64,000 nucleotides of DNA from Saccharomyces paradoxus (GCF_002079055.1 NC_047502.1:744001-808000); one strand, 5' to 3'; shown: positions 48,541-59,209, numbered from the stretch's first letter. A program made the numbers and translations. Notes: generated by a model not told the origin, from the sequence alone.

Positions 48541-50199
48541 TTACCATGCTACCCCGGACAAGTAGACTTTACTTTGGGATGATGATCCATTTTCGCCTTC
48601 TTCATTATCAAAAACATTTGTGAAAGTCTCAAATTCTAACGTAGGAAGTGTCTTCAACTTTCTTGAAGATTCTGCACTGAGCAAAGAATCGTAGTTCCAG
48701 TCTAGGAAATCTTCCATGTTATAGCTCAGCTTCTTGAATGGTTGAGCAAATATCTTGGCCAATGTGGCTACATTAGGATGATAATGTTCCATCAATGACG
48801 CCAGCTCCCACAGAGAGGAATCCAGCGCATGAGTTGATTCAGGGTCTGATTCATGAACATCGAAGGGATCCACGTAGTTTTCTTTCAGAATTTTCAAGTG
48901 CGCGACTTGATCGGATGTCTGGAATGGGTTAGAAATGAAAGCTGGGTTGTGCAGCATAATCATACAATTAGGATGCTTCCTGATTAAATTATAAATGAAG
49001 GGAATCACCGTGACGATAGCAGAAGGTGGTGATTCCAGCGTAAGCCTTGCTAACTTTTTGATAAAAGATGCCACTAAATGGGCAGATAAATGTGTTGACG
49101 ACAAAAATACATCCATTAACCTGAAGAATCTTGCTCTGTATTTCACATGCATCAGATCTGGGCTTATGATTTGATAAAGTTTCATGTAAAAGTTTGGATA
49201 CTCCAAGTTGAATCTCTTCATCAATTCAAAAAGGCCGTTCAAAGCTAGGATGGGTATAACACCAGCGTTGTTATTAGAGCTTTGCAAATTGTAGGAATCA
49301 GTAAGAAAATCCATTAGTTTAGTCGGTGTGTGAAAATGAGGTATTATTCTCTTATGCAATATTAACAGGATAGACTTATACTGCTGTAGAGATAATTGAC
49401 CATTTAAGAGAGATAACCAATTTTTTTCGAAATTTGACTTGAACTTGGATTCGTTCTCGATGGCTTGTGGTGGATTTGGTACAAAGATCTCCAAATCTGC
49501 GTCCGAATTAGAACAATGCTTATCATGGTTTGCTAAAGCCAACCATTTACCTACGTTTTTTAAAAGTAAATCCTGATAAGCTGGGTCGTCTAACAGTTGG
49601 TTAAATTCAGATTGGAAGTAGTACTGAATATCTGCAAATTTCGTATAATATTTTTCCGTAAATTCTATTATGATTACATTTTCAGATGCTCCCGAGTTCT
49701 TGACGTCTTCTATTTCGCCCATGTTCGAGGACCATAGGGCGATGATTAACTTTCTGAATGTCTTATTGGGGAAAAATGGGGCGCCCTTTTTAGATGCAAA
49801 ATGAGTTGATTCCAGCTCCGCAAGTTGAAGATAGACATCAAGCGAATCTAATCCAAGAGATGTTTCAAACGGTATGTCCGAAATAATAGCTAACAGCTTC
49901 GTCTTGAATGCTTCATAGACCTTCCTACACCAATTAACAAACTGTTCTTTCTCCAAAGTGGCCTTTTTGGACGAAGGAACGGTTAAATCGCCACGAGAAA
50001 ACAGTTTCCTAAATATTTGAAATAGTGACATAACTAGAAATCTTAAGTTTCTTTCTGTCTCCTCTTCTTCCAATTGTGTAACATTATCTGGAATCACAAG
50101 TTCATTGACTAATTTAATAATGGAGTTGTACTGCTTTCTGTCGCTTGCAGCAGTCAGCCTCTTGGCAATATCTTTGATTTCTGATATAGGCAATGCCAT
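48541..50199 (-). CDS. NOC4: Noc4, nucleolar factor of 40S subunit assembly
   Basis: This 552-residue CBF/Mak21-family protein pairs with Nop14 in the SSU processome for pre-40S maturation and export. The conserved CBF region is in the C-terminal half (about 280-490), with LALNGLFELMKRFNLEYPNFYMKLYQ, FLSSTHLSAHLVASFIKKLARL and LIRKHPNCMIML in order. Length equals S. cerevisiae Noc4. PAC and RRPE elements lie just upstream. Confidence 0.97.
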   Translation of the reverse strand: MALPISEIKDIAKRLTAASDRKQYNSIIKLVNELVIPDNVTQLEEEETERNLRFLVMSLFQIFRKLFSRGDLTVPSSKKATLEKEQFVNWCRKVYEAFKTKLLAIISDIPFETSLGLDSLDVYLQLAELESTHFASKKGAPFFPNKTFRKLIIALWSSNMGEIEDVKNSGASENVIIIEFTEKYYTKFADIQYYFQSEFNQLLDDPAYQDLLLKNVGKWLALANHDKHCSNSDADLEIFVPNPPQAIENESKFKSNFEKNWLSLLNGQLSLQQYKSILLILHKRIIPHFHTPTKLMDFLTDSYNLQSSNNNAGVIPILALNGLFELMKRFNLEYPNFYMKLYQIISPDLMHVKYRARFFRLMDVFLSSTHLSAHLVASFIKKLARLTLESPPSAIVTVIPFIYNLIRKHPNCMIMLHNPAFISNPFQTSDQVAHLKILKENYVDPFDVHESDPESTHALDSSLWELASLMEHYHPNVATLAKIFAQPFKKLSYNMEDFLDWNYDSLLSAESSRKLKTLPTLEFETFTNVFDNEEGENGSSSQSKVYLSGVAW

Positions 50200-50260
50200 A
50201 TTTCTTAAGTTTCTCTTTAATAGATTTCTCTGCTTGGCAAAACAGTATTTTTAATCATAT

Positions 50261-50329
50261 CTCATCGCATCTCATCAAATACGTTATTCTCTTTTTTTTT
50301 ACCAGCTGGAAAATTTTAGTGAAAAATTT
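50261..50329. promoter_or_regulatory. PAC and RRPE elements of NOC4
   Basis: CTCATCGC (50261-50268; GCGATGAG on the gene strand, the PAC site) lies ~62 bases before NOC4, with CATCTCATC following. TGAAAAATTT (50320-50329) is the RRPE core. The pair is the standard signature of the ribosome-biogenesis regulon (Tod6/Dot6 and Stb3). Confidence 0.85.
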
Positions 50330-50531
50330 CAAGAATAGCCCTAAAGCCTCAAAATATGATAGATTACCCGTAGAGAAGTTTTGAAAAACTTTTCTTCTTT
50401 TTTTCTTTTTTTTGGTTTTCATCCAACAAGTATAAAAAGCGAAAACACTCAGTACATAAGTCTTATTAAGAAGCGTTTGATGCTATATTAAAGGTTTCAT
50501 TTCAAAGAAACCAATGACCTTCCAAGTTTTT

Positions 50532-50686
50532 AAAAGAATACGATGATACTATTTGCGTTTCAAATCGAACAATTCTTCTCGGAGCGATCTGAGGTTTTAA
50601 TGGAGACAGCGGTTCCTGCGCAACCCATTGATCTTGTTACATTCTTAAGAATGACAAGGACGCTTTTATAAAATTCTGATTCTTTT
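50532..50686 (+). ncRNA. snR45: Box C/D snoRNA, probably snR45 (18S rRNA acetylation guide)
   Basis: A 7-bp terminal stem AAAAGAA (50532-50538) with TTCTTTT (50680-50686) encloses a C box ACGATGA (50540-50546, one mismatch to RTGATGA) and D box CTGA (50676-50679); an internal CTGA (50589-50592) can be D'. CTTGTTAC (50633-50640) is complementary to GUAACAAG just before helix 45 of 18S rRNA, where snR45 guides cytidine acetylation by Kre33. In S. cerevisiae snR45 lies between NOC4 and ASN1. The ends of the mature RNA are approximate. Confidence 0.7.
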
Positions 50687-51395
50687 TTTCATTTTCTCTT
50701 ATTATTTTTGACTTGGGAGCAGTCGTCTGTACACGAGTAGCTATATACATTCTTAAACTTTAGACTAGTCAAAACTTGTGCGATTTAAATCGTACCGAAG
50801 AAGGCTACAAAAACGAGCACCCCGAAAAATTCTCCGTCAATAAATTGTTAAGCGAACTTGCATGGAAGACTGGCAACTGGTCTCTGTGGAAACCAGTGCG
50901 TGCGTAAATTACGCCTATTGTTACTACAAATGCCGACTGCCTTCGTGCAAGGCGAGCGCAAATACGCTCGGGGTCTGTCTTTCTGCGCTGGAACGCACTA
51001 TCGGGCATCAACTACCGTTTCTTATCTTTGGCACTATCTATCCACCAATCACACGGCGGCAGCATTGCTGCCGCGTAGGGCAAACTAGTACAGGAATCTA
51101 CGACTGTTATCATTTGACAGGCTCAGACAGAGAAAGAGCACGAAGAAAAGAGCCTTAACTCATGTAACATTTGACTCATTCTGCAAAACTGAAAATTTGC
51201 TGCCCACTCGAGATGACAAATCGTTCTTTCTTAAATTCATGTGCATGTATAGTGTGCATATATAACTCTATAGTGAACACTACTGGAAGATAAATCTCGC
51301 CTGGACCCTGGATGTATACTCTTACTTTTATATAGCAAATTAGGAAAAGTGTAACTTGCTTTACATACAAGATATAAACTGGACGTAAATTTAAG
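50687..51395. promoter_or_regulatory. ASN1 upstream region with Gcn4 site and a 19-base palindrome
   Basis: TGACTCA at 51172-51178, ~220 bases before the start, is a perfect Gcn4 site, fitting amino-acid control of asparagine synthetase. A TATATAG element is at ~51329. A 9+1+9 perfect palindrome lies at 51056-51074. Overlapping short frames at 50805-51158 are not supported. Confidence 0.75.
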
Positions 51396-53114
51396 ATGTG
51401 TGGTATTTTCGCCGCTTTCAAGCACGAAGATGTGCATAGGTATAAGCCAAAGGCTCTACAATTATCAAAAAGAATCAGACACCGTGGTCCAGATTGGTCC
51501 GGTAATGCCATCAAAAACTCCACTATATTCGTTCATGAAAGACTAGCCATTGTTGGTGTGGAATCCGGCGCTCAACCGATCACTTCCTCAGACGGAGACT
51601 ACATGTTATGTGTTAACGGTGAAATATACAATCACATTCAGTTAAGAGAAGAATGCGCAGATTATCAGTTCGAAACACTAAGTGACTGTGAGCCTATCAT
51701 TCCAGTGTACCTAAAGCACGATATCGATGCTCCTAAGTACTTGGATGGTATGTTTGCTTGGACTCTCTACGATGCTAAACAAGACCGTATTGTGGCAGCC
51801 AGAGACCCAATTGGTATTACGACACTATATATGGGACGCTCATCTGCTTCTCCAAAGACCGTTTATTTTGCATCTGAACTGAAATGTTTAACTGACGACT
51901 GTGACACTATCACTGCATTCCCACCGGGTCACGTTTATGATTCTAAGACCGACAAGATCACTCGTTACTTCACACCAGATTGGCTGGACGAAAAACGTAT
52001 TCCTTCCACTCCAATAGATTACATGGCCATCAGACACTCTTTAGAAAAAGCCGTTAGAAAGAGATTAATGGCCGAAGTTCCATACGGTGTTTTATTGTCA
52101 GGTGGGTTGGATTCCTCATTAATCGCTTCCATTGCCGCCCGTGAAACCGTAAAGGCTACTAACGATGTTGAACCATCAACTTACGACAGCAAAGCAAGAC
52201 ATCTAGCAGGTGTCGACGATGACGGTAAGCTACACACCGCTGGTTGGACAAGTCTTCATTCCTTTGCCATCGGTTTACCAAATGCTCCAGATTTGCAAGC
52301 CGCAAGAAAGGTCGCCAAATTCATTGGTTCTATCCATCATGAGCATACCTTTACATTGCAAGAAGGTTTAGACGCTTTGGACGATGTTATCTACCATTTG
52401 GAAACGTATGACGTTACTACCATCAGAGCTTCCACACCAATGTTCTTGTTATCCCGGAAGATTAAAGCCCAAGGTGTCAAGATGGTTCTTTCCGGAGAAG
52501 GTTCAGATGAAATCTTCGGTGGTTATCTATATTTCGCACAAGCTCCTTCTGCAGCAGAATTCCATACCGAATCCGTGCAACGTGTCAAGAACTTACACTT
52601 GGCCGATTGTTTGAGAGCTAACAAATCTACCATGGCTTGGGGTCTAGAGGCTCGTGTTCCATTCTTAGACAGGGAATTCTTGCAATTGTGTATGAACATC
52701 GATCCAAATGAAAAGATGATCAAACCAAAGGAAGGCCGTATCGAAAAATACATTCTAAGGAAGGCATTCGACACCACAGGAGAACCAGATGCTAAGCCAT
52801 ATTTACCAGAAGAGATCTTATGGAGACAAAAGGAGCAGTTTTCCGACGGTGTTGGTTACTCGTGGATTGATGGACTAAAAGATACTGCCGAAGCAGTTAT
52901 TTCTGATGAAATGTTTGCCAGTCCAAAGGCCGAATGGGGTAGTGATATCCCAACCACAAAAGAAGCTTTCTGGTACAGACTGAAATTCGATGCTTTGTTC
53001 CCTCAAAAGACTGTTGCTGACACCGTTATGAGATGGATTCCAAAGGCTGACTGGGGTTGTGCCGAAGATCCTTCCGGTAGATATGCCCAAATTCATGATA
53101 AACACATCGAGTAA
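51396..53114 (+). CDS. ASN1: Glutamine-dependent asparagine synthetase Asn1
   Basis: This 572-residue cytosolic enzyme makes asparagine from aspartate, glutamine and ATP. After Met removal the catalytic Cys2 of the class II glutaminase domain is exposed (MCGIFAAF); RHRGPDWSG and the NGEIYNH motif follow. The synthetase domain (from ~215) has the ATP-pyrophosphatase loop LSGGLDSSL and [17 protein letters not shown]. Length equals S. cerevisiae Asn1. Strongly biased, highly expressed codon use (GGT, TTG, AAG, ACC rich). Confidence 0.97.
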   Translation: MCGIFAAFKHEDVHRYKPKALQLSKRIRHRGPDWSGNAIKNSTIFVHERLAIVGVESGAQPITSSDGDYMLCVNGEIYNHIQLREECADYQFETLSDCEPIIPVYLKHDIDAPKYLDGMFAWTLYDAKQDRIVAARDPIGITTLYMGRSSASPKTVYFASELKCLTDDCDTITAFPPGHVYDSKTDKITRYFTPDWLDEKRIPSTPIDYMAIRHSLEKAVRKRLMAEVPYGVLLSGGLDSSLIASIAARETVKATNDVEPSTYDSKARHLAGVDDDGKLHTAGWTSLHSFAIGLPNAPDLQAARKVAKFIGSIHHEHTFTLQEGLDALDDVIYHLETYDVTTIRASTPMFLLSRKIKAQGVKMVLSGEGSDEIFGGYLYFAQAPSAAEFHTESVQRVKNLHLADCLRANKSTMAWGLEARVPFLDREFLQLCMNIDPNEKMIKPKEGRIEKYILRKAFDTTGEPDAKPYLPEEILWRQKEQFSDGVGYSWIDGLKDTAEAVISDEMFASPKAEWGSDIPTTKEAFWYRLKFDALFPQKTVADTVMRWIPKADWGCAEDPSGRYAQIHDKHIE

Positions 53115-53457
53115 ACAACATTAAAAGATACAAAATGAGAGAATTATGGATTAATCTTATAGATATTTTTATAGAAAGACGAACAATAACGATAATAGTA
53201 AAAGAATATAGAAATACATATTTCATAATAACCTGACGGAAGTTTTATTCATAATTCATTTTTTATCGGCCTTGCTAAAATATCAAGTACATCCACAAGT
53301 GAATATGCACATCGCATAATCTGTTGCTATCACTGTGGAATATTATTCCTGGTTTTGATATTTTCTATAATATATCACCCTTCCTCAGGATCCGATAGTC
53401 TTAAAAATGACGAAAGCAGTAGCATGCCCTCATTTTCACCCTTCCTTTATTTCTTTT
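53115..53457. other. Intergenic region between ASN1 and YPR145C-A
   Basis: Tail-to-tail 3' regions; AT-rich, nothing recognised. Confidence 0.6.
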
Positions 53458-53694
53458 TCATAATTTCCTGGACTCTTTTGAATCTGAGCTCCTTTTACCT
53501 TGTGACTGAAGATTACTAATTGAGTTGGTCCTATCCAGCGACGCCCTTTGTTTCATTTCGTGCGCGATTAGTAGGTCATGTCTTGTTATTATCGTATTCT
53601 TATTTCTTGATTTCATTTCCGCTCGGTAGTTTTGCAGATATTGGCTATCATTTTTCTTGAATATTAGTTTTATTTTTCTGAAGGTAGTACTCAT
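53458..53694 (-). CDS. Small protein of unknown function (YPR145C-A)
   Basis: A 78-codon frame on the minus strand in the position, orientation and length of S. cerevisiae YPR145C-A. It is basic and hydrophilic (MSTTFRKIKLIFKKNDSQYL start, Ser/Arg-rich tail ending SRKL) with no membrane segment or known domain. Being open here, in a genome diverged from S. cerevisiae, gives some support that it is translated. Function unknown. Confidence 0.65.
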   Translation of the reverse strand: MSTTFRKIKLIFKKNDSQYLQNYRAEMKSRNKNTIITRHDLLIAHEMKQRASLDRTNSISNLQSQGKRSSDSKESRKL

Positions 53695-54423
53695 ATGTTA
53701 ATGAAGTGGTAACGTTATTAGGTAGTGCTGGTATTTAGTACAGAGTCAACATAAAAAATTAAAAAGAATTATGTGCATTTGCTCAGTTTGTTTAGCAGAT
53801 TTATATATTTAAGACGGAGAAGTAGTCCTGCCATCATGCTGCTCCAGCACAGGAGTCGTATATGTGATGAGCTAATGATTAAAATTAGAGAAGCGAAATC
53901 ATATATGCAAGCTAACGCAACAGGGCTGTAAAGAATACAAGCTTTGTTGCCTTGGTACCAGCATCAAGCAAATTGCACATTTACGACTGTATCATGAAGT
54001 AGGGATGAATGAGGTGTTTCTGATGACACACCTCTGAGGAGCTTTTCTTGAGCTCGTTTCTGTGCCACTTTTTTTTGTTTCCGCGGCTAAGCCGCGCAGA
54101 CCGATAATACTCGCTTAGTTGCACATCAAGCCAAATCTCTATAAAAAAAATAAAATGTCCCCAAACGACGCTGACCCTTTATTCATCGTTATCAAAAAGA
54201 CAGCTTTCCTGTGTACTCATACGAGAAGCGTTGATGCCTCGCTTCCTTTTGTAGATATATACATATTTACATGCACACGAATGCAGTTATATGCGAGAAC
54301 AATTTGTGAGATTATAAAGGTCTCGTAAACGTCGATTGTTGAGCGGTCGCTCCAAAAAAAGTGCTTCTATGAAAGCACACATTACCCTCTGTAATTCCAT
54401 TGCTGATCAACCTTGCCATGACA
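53695..54423. other. Intergenic region between YPR145C-A and YPR147C, with a palindrome
   Basis: No supported gene. CGCGGCT-A-AGCCGCG (54082-54096) is a perfect palindrome in otherwise AT-rich DNA, possibly a zinc-cluster factor site for the minus-strand gene at 53694. The 69-codon frame at 54119 lacks any recognisable feature. Confidence 0.5.
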
Positions 54424-55338
54424 TTAAAAGAATGCATTAATGGCATATTCCGTATGCTTTACTACGAATGAATGAGGCATCTTGTCAGTTACATCAATTT
54501 TTAGGCGTTCTTGCTTGACTTTATCCTTATAGTAATTCGATAAATGCGATCTTGTATTGTCAGAAACCCAATGGTCGTCGCTACTGAACAGGAACCAAAT
54601 AGAAATCCCGTTCTTTTCACAATAATTGATAAATTTATCCTGAAACTCCCAATTGGTAGTTATTTCTTCCATTTCCTGAGAAGCTAGTCCTAGAGATTGG
54701 CGAACAAACTGCCTATGAGTCAAAAATATTCTTGTGGACAACACAGCCTGATAGCCAGTGCTTCCACAGCCCATAAATTTGTCGATAATAAATCTTGAAA
54801 ATCCTTCTGATAAAATCCAGTAAAAGAAAATATAGCTGAACAATGATACCACCTGAGGCAATGGGGGAATATAATGGAGTGCAGCTGTCATTTTGATACC
54901 CATCTCCGAGGTGTGAATGTCCATCACAGTTGGTGTAACGAGGCCGACTTTCTGTACAGAACCAACCAGTTTGTTAGAAAGGCATACTTTTTGTAAGATG
55001 TATGCCCCAACCGAATGTCCCATGATAATGATTTTTCTGTTTTCGTGTGAGAAATTATTAATTACCTCTACCTGATGATCTACTTGATCTTGTAAAGAAA
55101 ATATTGGTGTATTAGAACTAGCGTTCAATGTCATTCCTGCATGAGATATACCAAGGATCTCCCAATCTGGGTGCTTCATATGTAGATGCTGTAACATTTC
55201 TTGGTAGTAGTACAAAAGTCCAGGATTACCAGGAATCCATACTAGTAGAGGTGCATCCTCGCCGCTTTTAGTGACTGCGGGTGTGATATTCAATATCGAG
55301 CACGGCAACTTCGATTTAGTATACTCTCTCACTGTCAT
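54424..55338 (-). CDS. Lipid-droplet-associated hydrolase, LDAH family (YPR147C)
   Basis: This 304-residue alpha/beta hydrolase has the N-terminal WIPGNPGLLYYY signature of the LDAH family (about 34-45), where the oxyanion region lies. The nucleophile elbow is GHSVG with Ser109. A hydrophobic segment lies at ~157-177 (VVSLFSYIFFYWIL). The conserved His is in MPHSFVVKHTEYA near the C terminus. S. cerevisiae YPR147C localises to lipid droplets and is reported to have ester-hydrolase/lipase activity. No C-terminal peroxisomal signal is seen. Confidence 0.9.
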   Translation of the reverse strand: MTVREYTKSKLPCSILNITPAVTKSGEDAPLLVWIPGNPGLLYYYQEMLQHLHMKHPDWEILGISHAGMTLNASSNTPIFSLQDQVDHQVEVINNFSHENRKIIIMGHSVGAYILQKVCLSNKLVGSVQKVGLVTPTVMDIHTSEMGIKMTAALHYIPPLPQVVSLFSYIFFYWILSEGFSRFIIDKFMGCGSTGYQAVLSTRIFLTHRQFVRQSLGLASQEMEEITTNWEFQDKFINYCEKNGISIWFLFSSDDHWVSDNTRSHLSNYYKDKVKQERLKIDVTDKMPHSFVVKHTEYAINAFF

Positions 55339-55628
55339 TTGGTCACTAGAATTGAAAAGGAGAACAGTGGGGCAGTAGGTAGACTGTTTTCTTCCGTCCT
55401 CTAGTAGTTTTGGGCTTTGCTGCTATTGCAATGCTGTTTTTTTCTTACTGCTTCATGAACCCTTTCTAGTAGCGATACTGAACTTTTCGGGTAAGGAAGA
55501 AACCGTTAAGCACCAACGCAAGCAATTCAAGCGGTTAGATAGAAGAACTTATATCATATATAATGTTTAAGTATTACAATTAAACACTTTTATACATGAA
55601 TAAATAATGTTCTATTTGCCTAATTTTG
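55339..55628. other. Intergenic region between YPR148C and YPR147C
   Basis: Spacer of ~290 bases holding the YPR147C promoter and the YPR148C 3' region? YPR148C is also on the minus strand and ends at 55629, so this is the YPR147C upstream region and the YPR148C terminator region. A TATCATATATAATG block lies at ~55552. Confidence 0.4.
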
Positions 55629-56915
55629 CTAATTTTCCAAGCCACTTAAAACTTTCAGGCTTGCTTCCACTTCTTGGACACATTGTCTAAAGTAAACTAG
55701 CTGGAAATTCTGGAACAGTTTTATTAAGCCTAGAATTTCAGAGCTGTCAGTGATTTCTTCCATTGTTTCCACTGCAACTGTAGTATTGGAGACAAATTCA
55801 TCTTCCAATTTTTCCAATAATTTGTTTTCTTCAGATTCCTCAATCAGTGACTCATCATTTTGGTTGCTCTTTGAATTTTCTTTTGTATCTGTAGCACCAT
55901 CGGCAGTATGCTCATTTGCTTCTTCCTTTGGTCCGTCTTCGGTGTCCTTTGATGTCGGTTTTTCATCCCCGGTAGAAGGAGTTTCATCAAAAGATGTGGT
56001 GGTGTTTGCGCTAACGTCCTTTGCGCCAACGTCCTTGCTGTGAGCTGCTTCTGCGGCTCCAGATTTTTGAGCCTCTAACTCTGCTTCTTTTGCTTTAACT
56101 TCATAACGCATGGTATCGAACTTGAGTCTTGATTCTTCCACTTTTCTGCGCAGTTCATGAACCTTCTTGAAGTCTTGGTTTATTAATGTTTCTAATTTTT
56201 TGTTGAATTCCTTCACCATCATAGAATCCATCTCTGCTTTCCCTTCATCGATATTTTTATAGCATGTCGACCACGAATCAAAGACTTTAATCAAACTAGA
56301 CAAATCTTCATCGTCCTCCTCATCCTCTTCATCATTGTCCTCATCCTGAGCTTCTGTTGTCTGTGTAGTCTTATTGGACTCCTTTTTCTTCTTCAATTCT
56401 GCCTTTTCGTTCTGTTCCAAATTTTGAAATTCACATTCGCAGTCAACGGCGGCTTTTGAGATGGCTTGAGCAAAAGACCTTGGCAAAAAGGTATCGTCAT
56501 GATTGGACCCCTTCTTTTTAGTGGTACTTTCGGATTTCTTAGAACCAAACCAGCCGTCTTTATTGAGAGACCACCAGTCCGAAATACTCTCCGTTAAATT
56601 TGGCGGATAGTCGTAGCCCTCTACTTCAAACGTTTTGGACACTAACAAAATTCTCTTACATACCTTCTCTAAAGAGTCGCTTTTCTTTTCCAGGAATTTG
56701 TATTGTGGTGGTAACTTACTTATATCGGATACAGTACCTAATGATTCTTGAACAAATCTAGTGCGCGATTTAATTGATAGTCTTGTTTGAGGGTCATTCA
56801 AATTTACATTTGCATTTGCTAATGCACTGTTCAAAGTGTCTTGGGTCTTGTGGGCAGCGGTAGCAATTGAATCGGTGATCTTGTTTAGAGAAAACCCCGA
56901 AAAATAACCAGACAT
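55629..56915 (-). CDS. BAR-domain-like cytoplasmic protein (YPR148C)
   Basis: This 428-residue protein resembles the Gvp36 group of BAR-like membrane-binding proteins. It opens with an amphipathic N-terminal segment (MSGYFSGFSLNKITDSIATA). Helical, coiled-coil-prone regions follow (about 60-290, including MVKEFNKKLETLINQDFKKV), interrupted by an acidic insert (~190-206, DEDNDEEDEEDDEDLSS). A low-complexity Thr/Glu-rich linker leads to a final helix pair with FQNFQLVYFRQCVQEVEASL. The S. cerevisiae protein is a few residues longer (~435) and its function is not established. Confidence 0.88.
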   Translation of the reverse strand: MSGYFSGFSLNKITDSIATAAHKTQDTLNSALANANVNLNDPQTRLSIKSRTRFVQESLGTVSDISKLPPQYKFLEKKSDSLEKVCKRILLVSKTFEVEGYDYPPNLTESISDWWSLNKDGWFGSKKSESTTKKKGSNHDDTFLPRSFAQAISKAAVDCECEFQNLEQNEKAELKKKKESNKTTQTTEAQDEDNDEEDEEDDEDLSSLIKVFDSWSTCYKNIDEGKAEMDSMMVKEFNKKLETLINQDFKKVHELRRKVEESRLKFDTMRYEVKAKEAELEAQKSGAAEAAHSKDVGAKDVSANTTTSFDETPSTGDEKPTSKDTEDGPKEEANEHTADGATDTKENSKSNQNDESLIEESEENKLLEKLEDEFVSNTTVAVETMEEITDSSEILGLIKLFQNFQLVYFRQCVQEVEASLKVLSGLEN

Positions 56916-58687
56916 TTTATTAGTAGAATGTTATGGTTTTACCTAACTTCGCTGGACGGATATATTGTTATTGGAACTTTTTTCCTTAATCATAAATACT
57001 TCAAGAGAAATGAAGGTCAAAAAACTGGAGGATATGTCCCGTACTAAAAAAAGCCAACTAGCATTTTAAAAGTGGACCATCCATCCTCGTTAAAAGCGAT
57101 GCAGAGCTAACTCGATACACAGCTAATCGCGCATTCTTTACACAAATAATACTTAAGAAGTTTCGCAAAGTGCCCACTCTTCAACTGCAAGAAACTACAC
57201 AATCGTAAAATGCGCCTCAATGCAGCGTTACAAGTTTCGCGAACAGCAAAAATCGTGTAGATAAGTTGAAGCAGGAATTGGTTTGCCCAACCCAACCTAA
57301 TTTCATATATGAACATGCATGAAGTTGCACACTTCGGCGGAAAGGTATGCATCCGCCGCTCGAGGAGCCGCACATCTGAACTGCAATGCATGAAATGAAA
57401 CAGCTTATCCCGTGAACAATTCATTATATCAACCTGTTGGACAAAGAGGGTTACAATTAGTCGTAAAGCTGCCTATCCGCAGGCTCCTTTTTTTCTCTTT
57501 GTTCTATGTTGCATAATTTTTCATATCTTTACCTCAAACGGATAGTTAAGAGCAGCCACAATATTTCCAAAACGTAATTGCTAAAATAGCGTAGCAAAAA
57601 ACTCTTGTCTTTCCCACTTTCCCTACCTTAACCCTTGATGTTAACGCCGTTTCGCTCATCGGAACAAACCATACAAATAATTAAGCTTTCCGGCAGTGGT
57701 GGCAAAGGGAGCTGCCGAAAGGAAATACGCGGCTTTCTCGCGGAGCCCGATTGCCGATACAAAGAACTGTTGCCTCCTTCCGGCCCTTTCCATAGCCCTT
57801 CATTCATACGGTACTTGAATCACACCCTTGTTGAATTCCAACTACGTTCGATAATCTATCCTACAAATATGAACTCAATGCGCCTTTTGTTTCTAAATGG
57901 CCTTAGAAGGTCCTATGTGGCTAACTCTATTGCTAGGGGTCCGAATCTCGGATTATATATCATGTATGTATTACCCTGATGATTGACCGGATGATGTAAG
58001 GATGCATGTCCCTGCTGTTTTGGTATTTCCACATACGGATGGGGCCCCGAAAACACCACCCCCATCTTAACGGCCGCATCTGAGCATCGGCCCATTTGGC
58101 ACACGCCCGTTAGTGACGTTGGTAGGGGCATTTCCCTGAGGTAGGCCCAAGGTTGCTTTAAAGGTCCATCGTAAACCCCTTGTCCGAGGACCTCTGCGTC
58201 ATAATTTAAATGCCCAAAACGTAAAAGTGATCGCCCCCTCACAGAAACTAATGGGCAATTTGCTGCCTTACCGGAATTGACTAGAATTGTTTTGAATTTT
58301 TTTTTTCTTCCTACTTCTTCTTCCATCTCCCTCCCCTCTTCCTCACATATGTATACAGAAAAATCATACCCCTATAAAATCCTTGGCTCCAATCTTCTGT
58401 CAGATTTTCTTTTATAAAAGAGTCTTTGTTTTGTAATTAAGATACATTTTTTTTTCTTCTTCCAACGTCCTCTTTTTTTAAAGGAAATTTATCTTGTACC
58501 AATATTTTAATTGCAATTGATCAAGAAAAAATATAATTGAAAAGGTTTTACATTTTTAATTTTTCTCCTCATCGCGCTTTTTTAAAAGGATAAATAAACA
58601 TTTCTTTAAAAAAACATTTTTATTAAGAAAAATCAGTCAGAAACACTTTTCTTCTCAAAGCATACCCAATAATAATATAACTCCACA
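56916..58687. promoter_or_regulatory. Long divergent intergenic region between YPR148C and NCE102
   Basis: About 1.8 kb without a supported gene. The NCE102-proximal part (~58030-58215) is GC-richer and carries several stress-type CCCCT/AGGGG cores (e.g. ~58125, ~58177, ~58231) and a TGACGT site (~58114). The last ~300 bases are strongly pyrimidine/A-rich, as in highly expressed yeast genes. Frames of 105-137 codons on both strands here are not supported. Confidence 0.5.
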
Positions 58688-59209
58688 ATGTTAGCCCTAG
58701 CTGATAACATTTTACGTATAATAAATTTCCTATTTTTGGTTATTTCCATCGGTTTAATCAGTTCGTTGTTGAATACTCAAGATAGGCACAGTTCAAGAGT
58801 AAACTACTGTATGTTTGCTTGTGCATATGGTATATTCACCGATTCGTTGTATGGTGTCTTTGCCAACTTTATTGAACCATTGGCATGGCCACTAGTTTTG
58901 TTCACACTGGACTTTTTGAACTTTGTTTTCACATTTACCGCCGGTACCGTATTGGCTGTTGGTATTAGAGCTCACTCATGTAACAACAGTTCATACGTTG
59001 ACAGTAACAAGATTACTCAAGGTTCCGGTACCAGATGTAGACAAGCTCAAGCCGCTGTTGCATTCCTCTACTTCTCTTGCGCCATTTTCTTGGCCAAGAC
59101 CCTCATGTCTGTTTTCAACATGATCTCCAACGGTGCCTTTGGCTCTGGTTCTTTCTCCAAGAGAAGAAGAACTGGACAAGTCGGTGTTCCAACCATTTCC
59201 CAAGTCTAA
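58688..59209 (+). CDS. NCE102: Nce102, MARVEL-type plasma-membrane eisosome protein
   Basis: This 173-residue tetraspan protein of the MCC/eisosome domain takes part in sphingolipid sensing and non-classical export. Four hydrophobic segments are visible (about 6-26, 41-60, 66-92 and 117-140), with short hydrophilic ends and a Ser/Arg-rich tail (SGSFSKRRRTGQVGV). Length equals S. cerevisiae Nce102. Codon use becomes strongly biased in the second half, fitting high expression. A long A/T-rich leader precedes it. Confidence 0.97.
   Translation: MLALADNILRIINFLFLVISIGLISSLLNTQDRHSSRVNYCMFACAYGIFTDSLYGVFANFIEPLAWPLVLFTLDFLNFVFTFTAGTVLAVGIRAHSCNNSSYVDSNKITQGSGTRCRQAQAAVAFLYFSCAIFLAKTLMSVFNMISNGAFGSGSFSKRRRTGQVGVPTISQV

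Noticed and set aside
50862-51158. 98-codon frame upstream of ASN1
   Set aside because: Overlaps other frames on both strands, contains the palindrome and promoter region, no recognisable product.
57913-58326. 137-codon minus-strand frame upstream of NCE102
   Set aside because: No similarity that I recognise, lies in the regulatory region of NCE102, composition follows the GC-rich promoter block.
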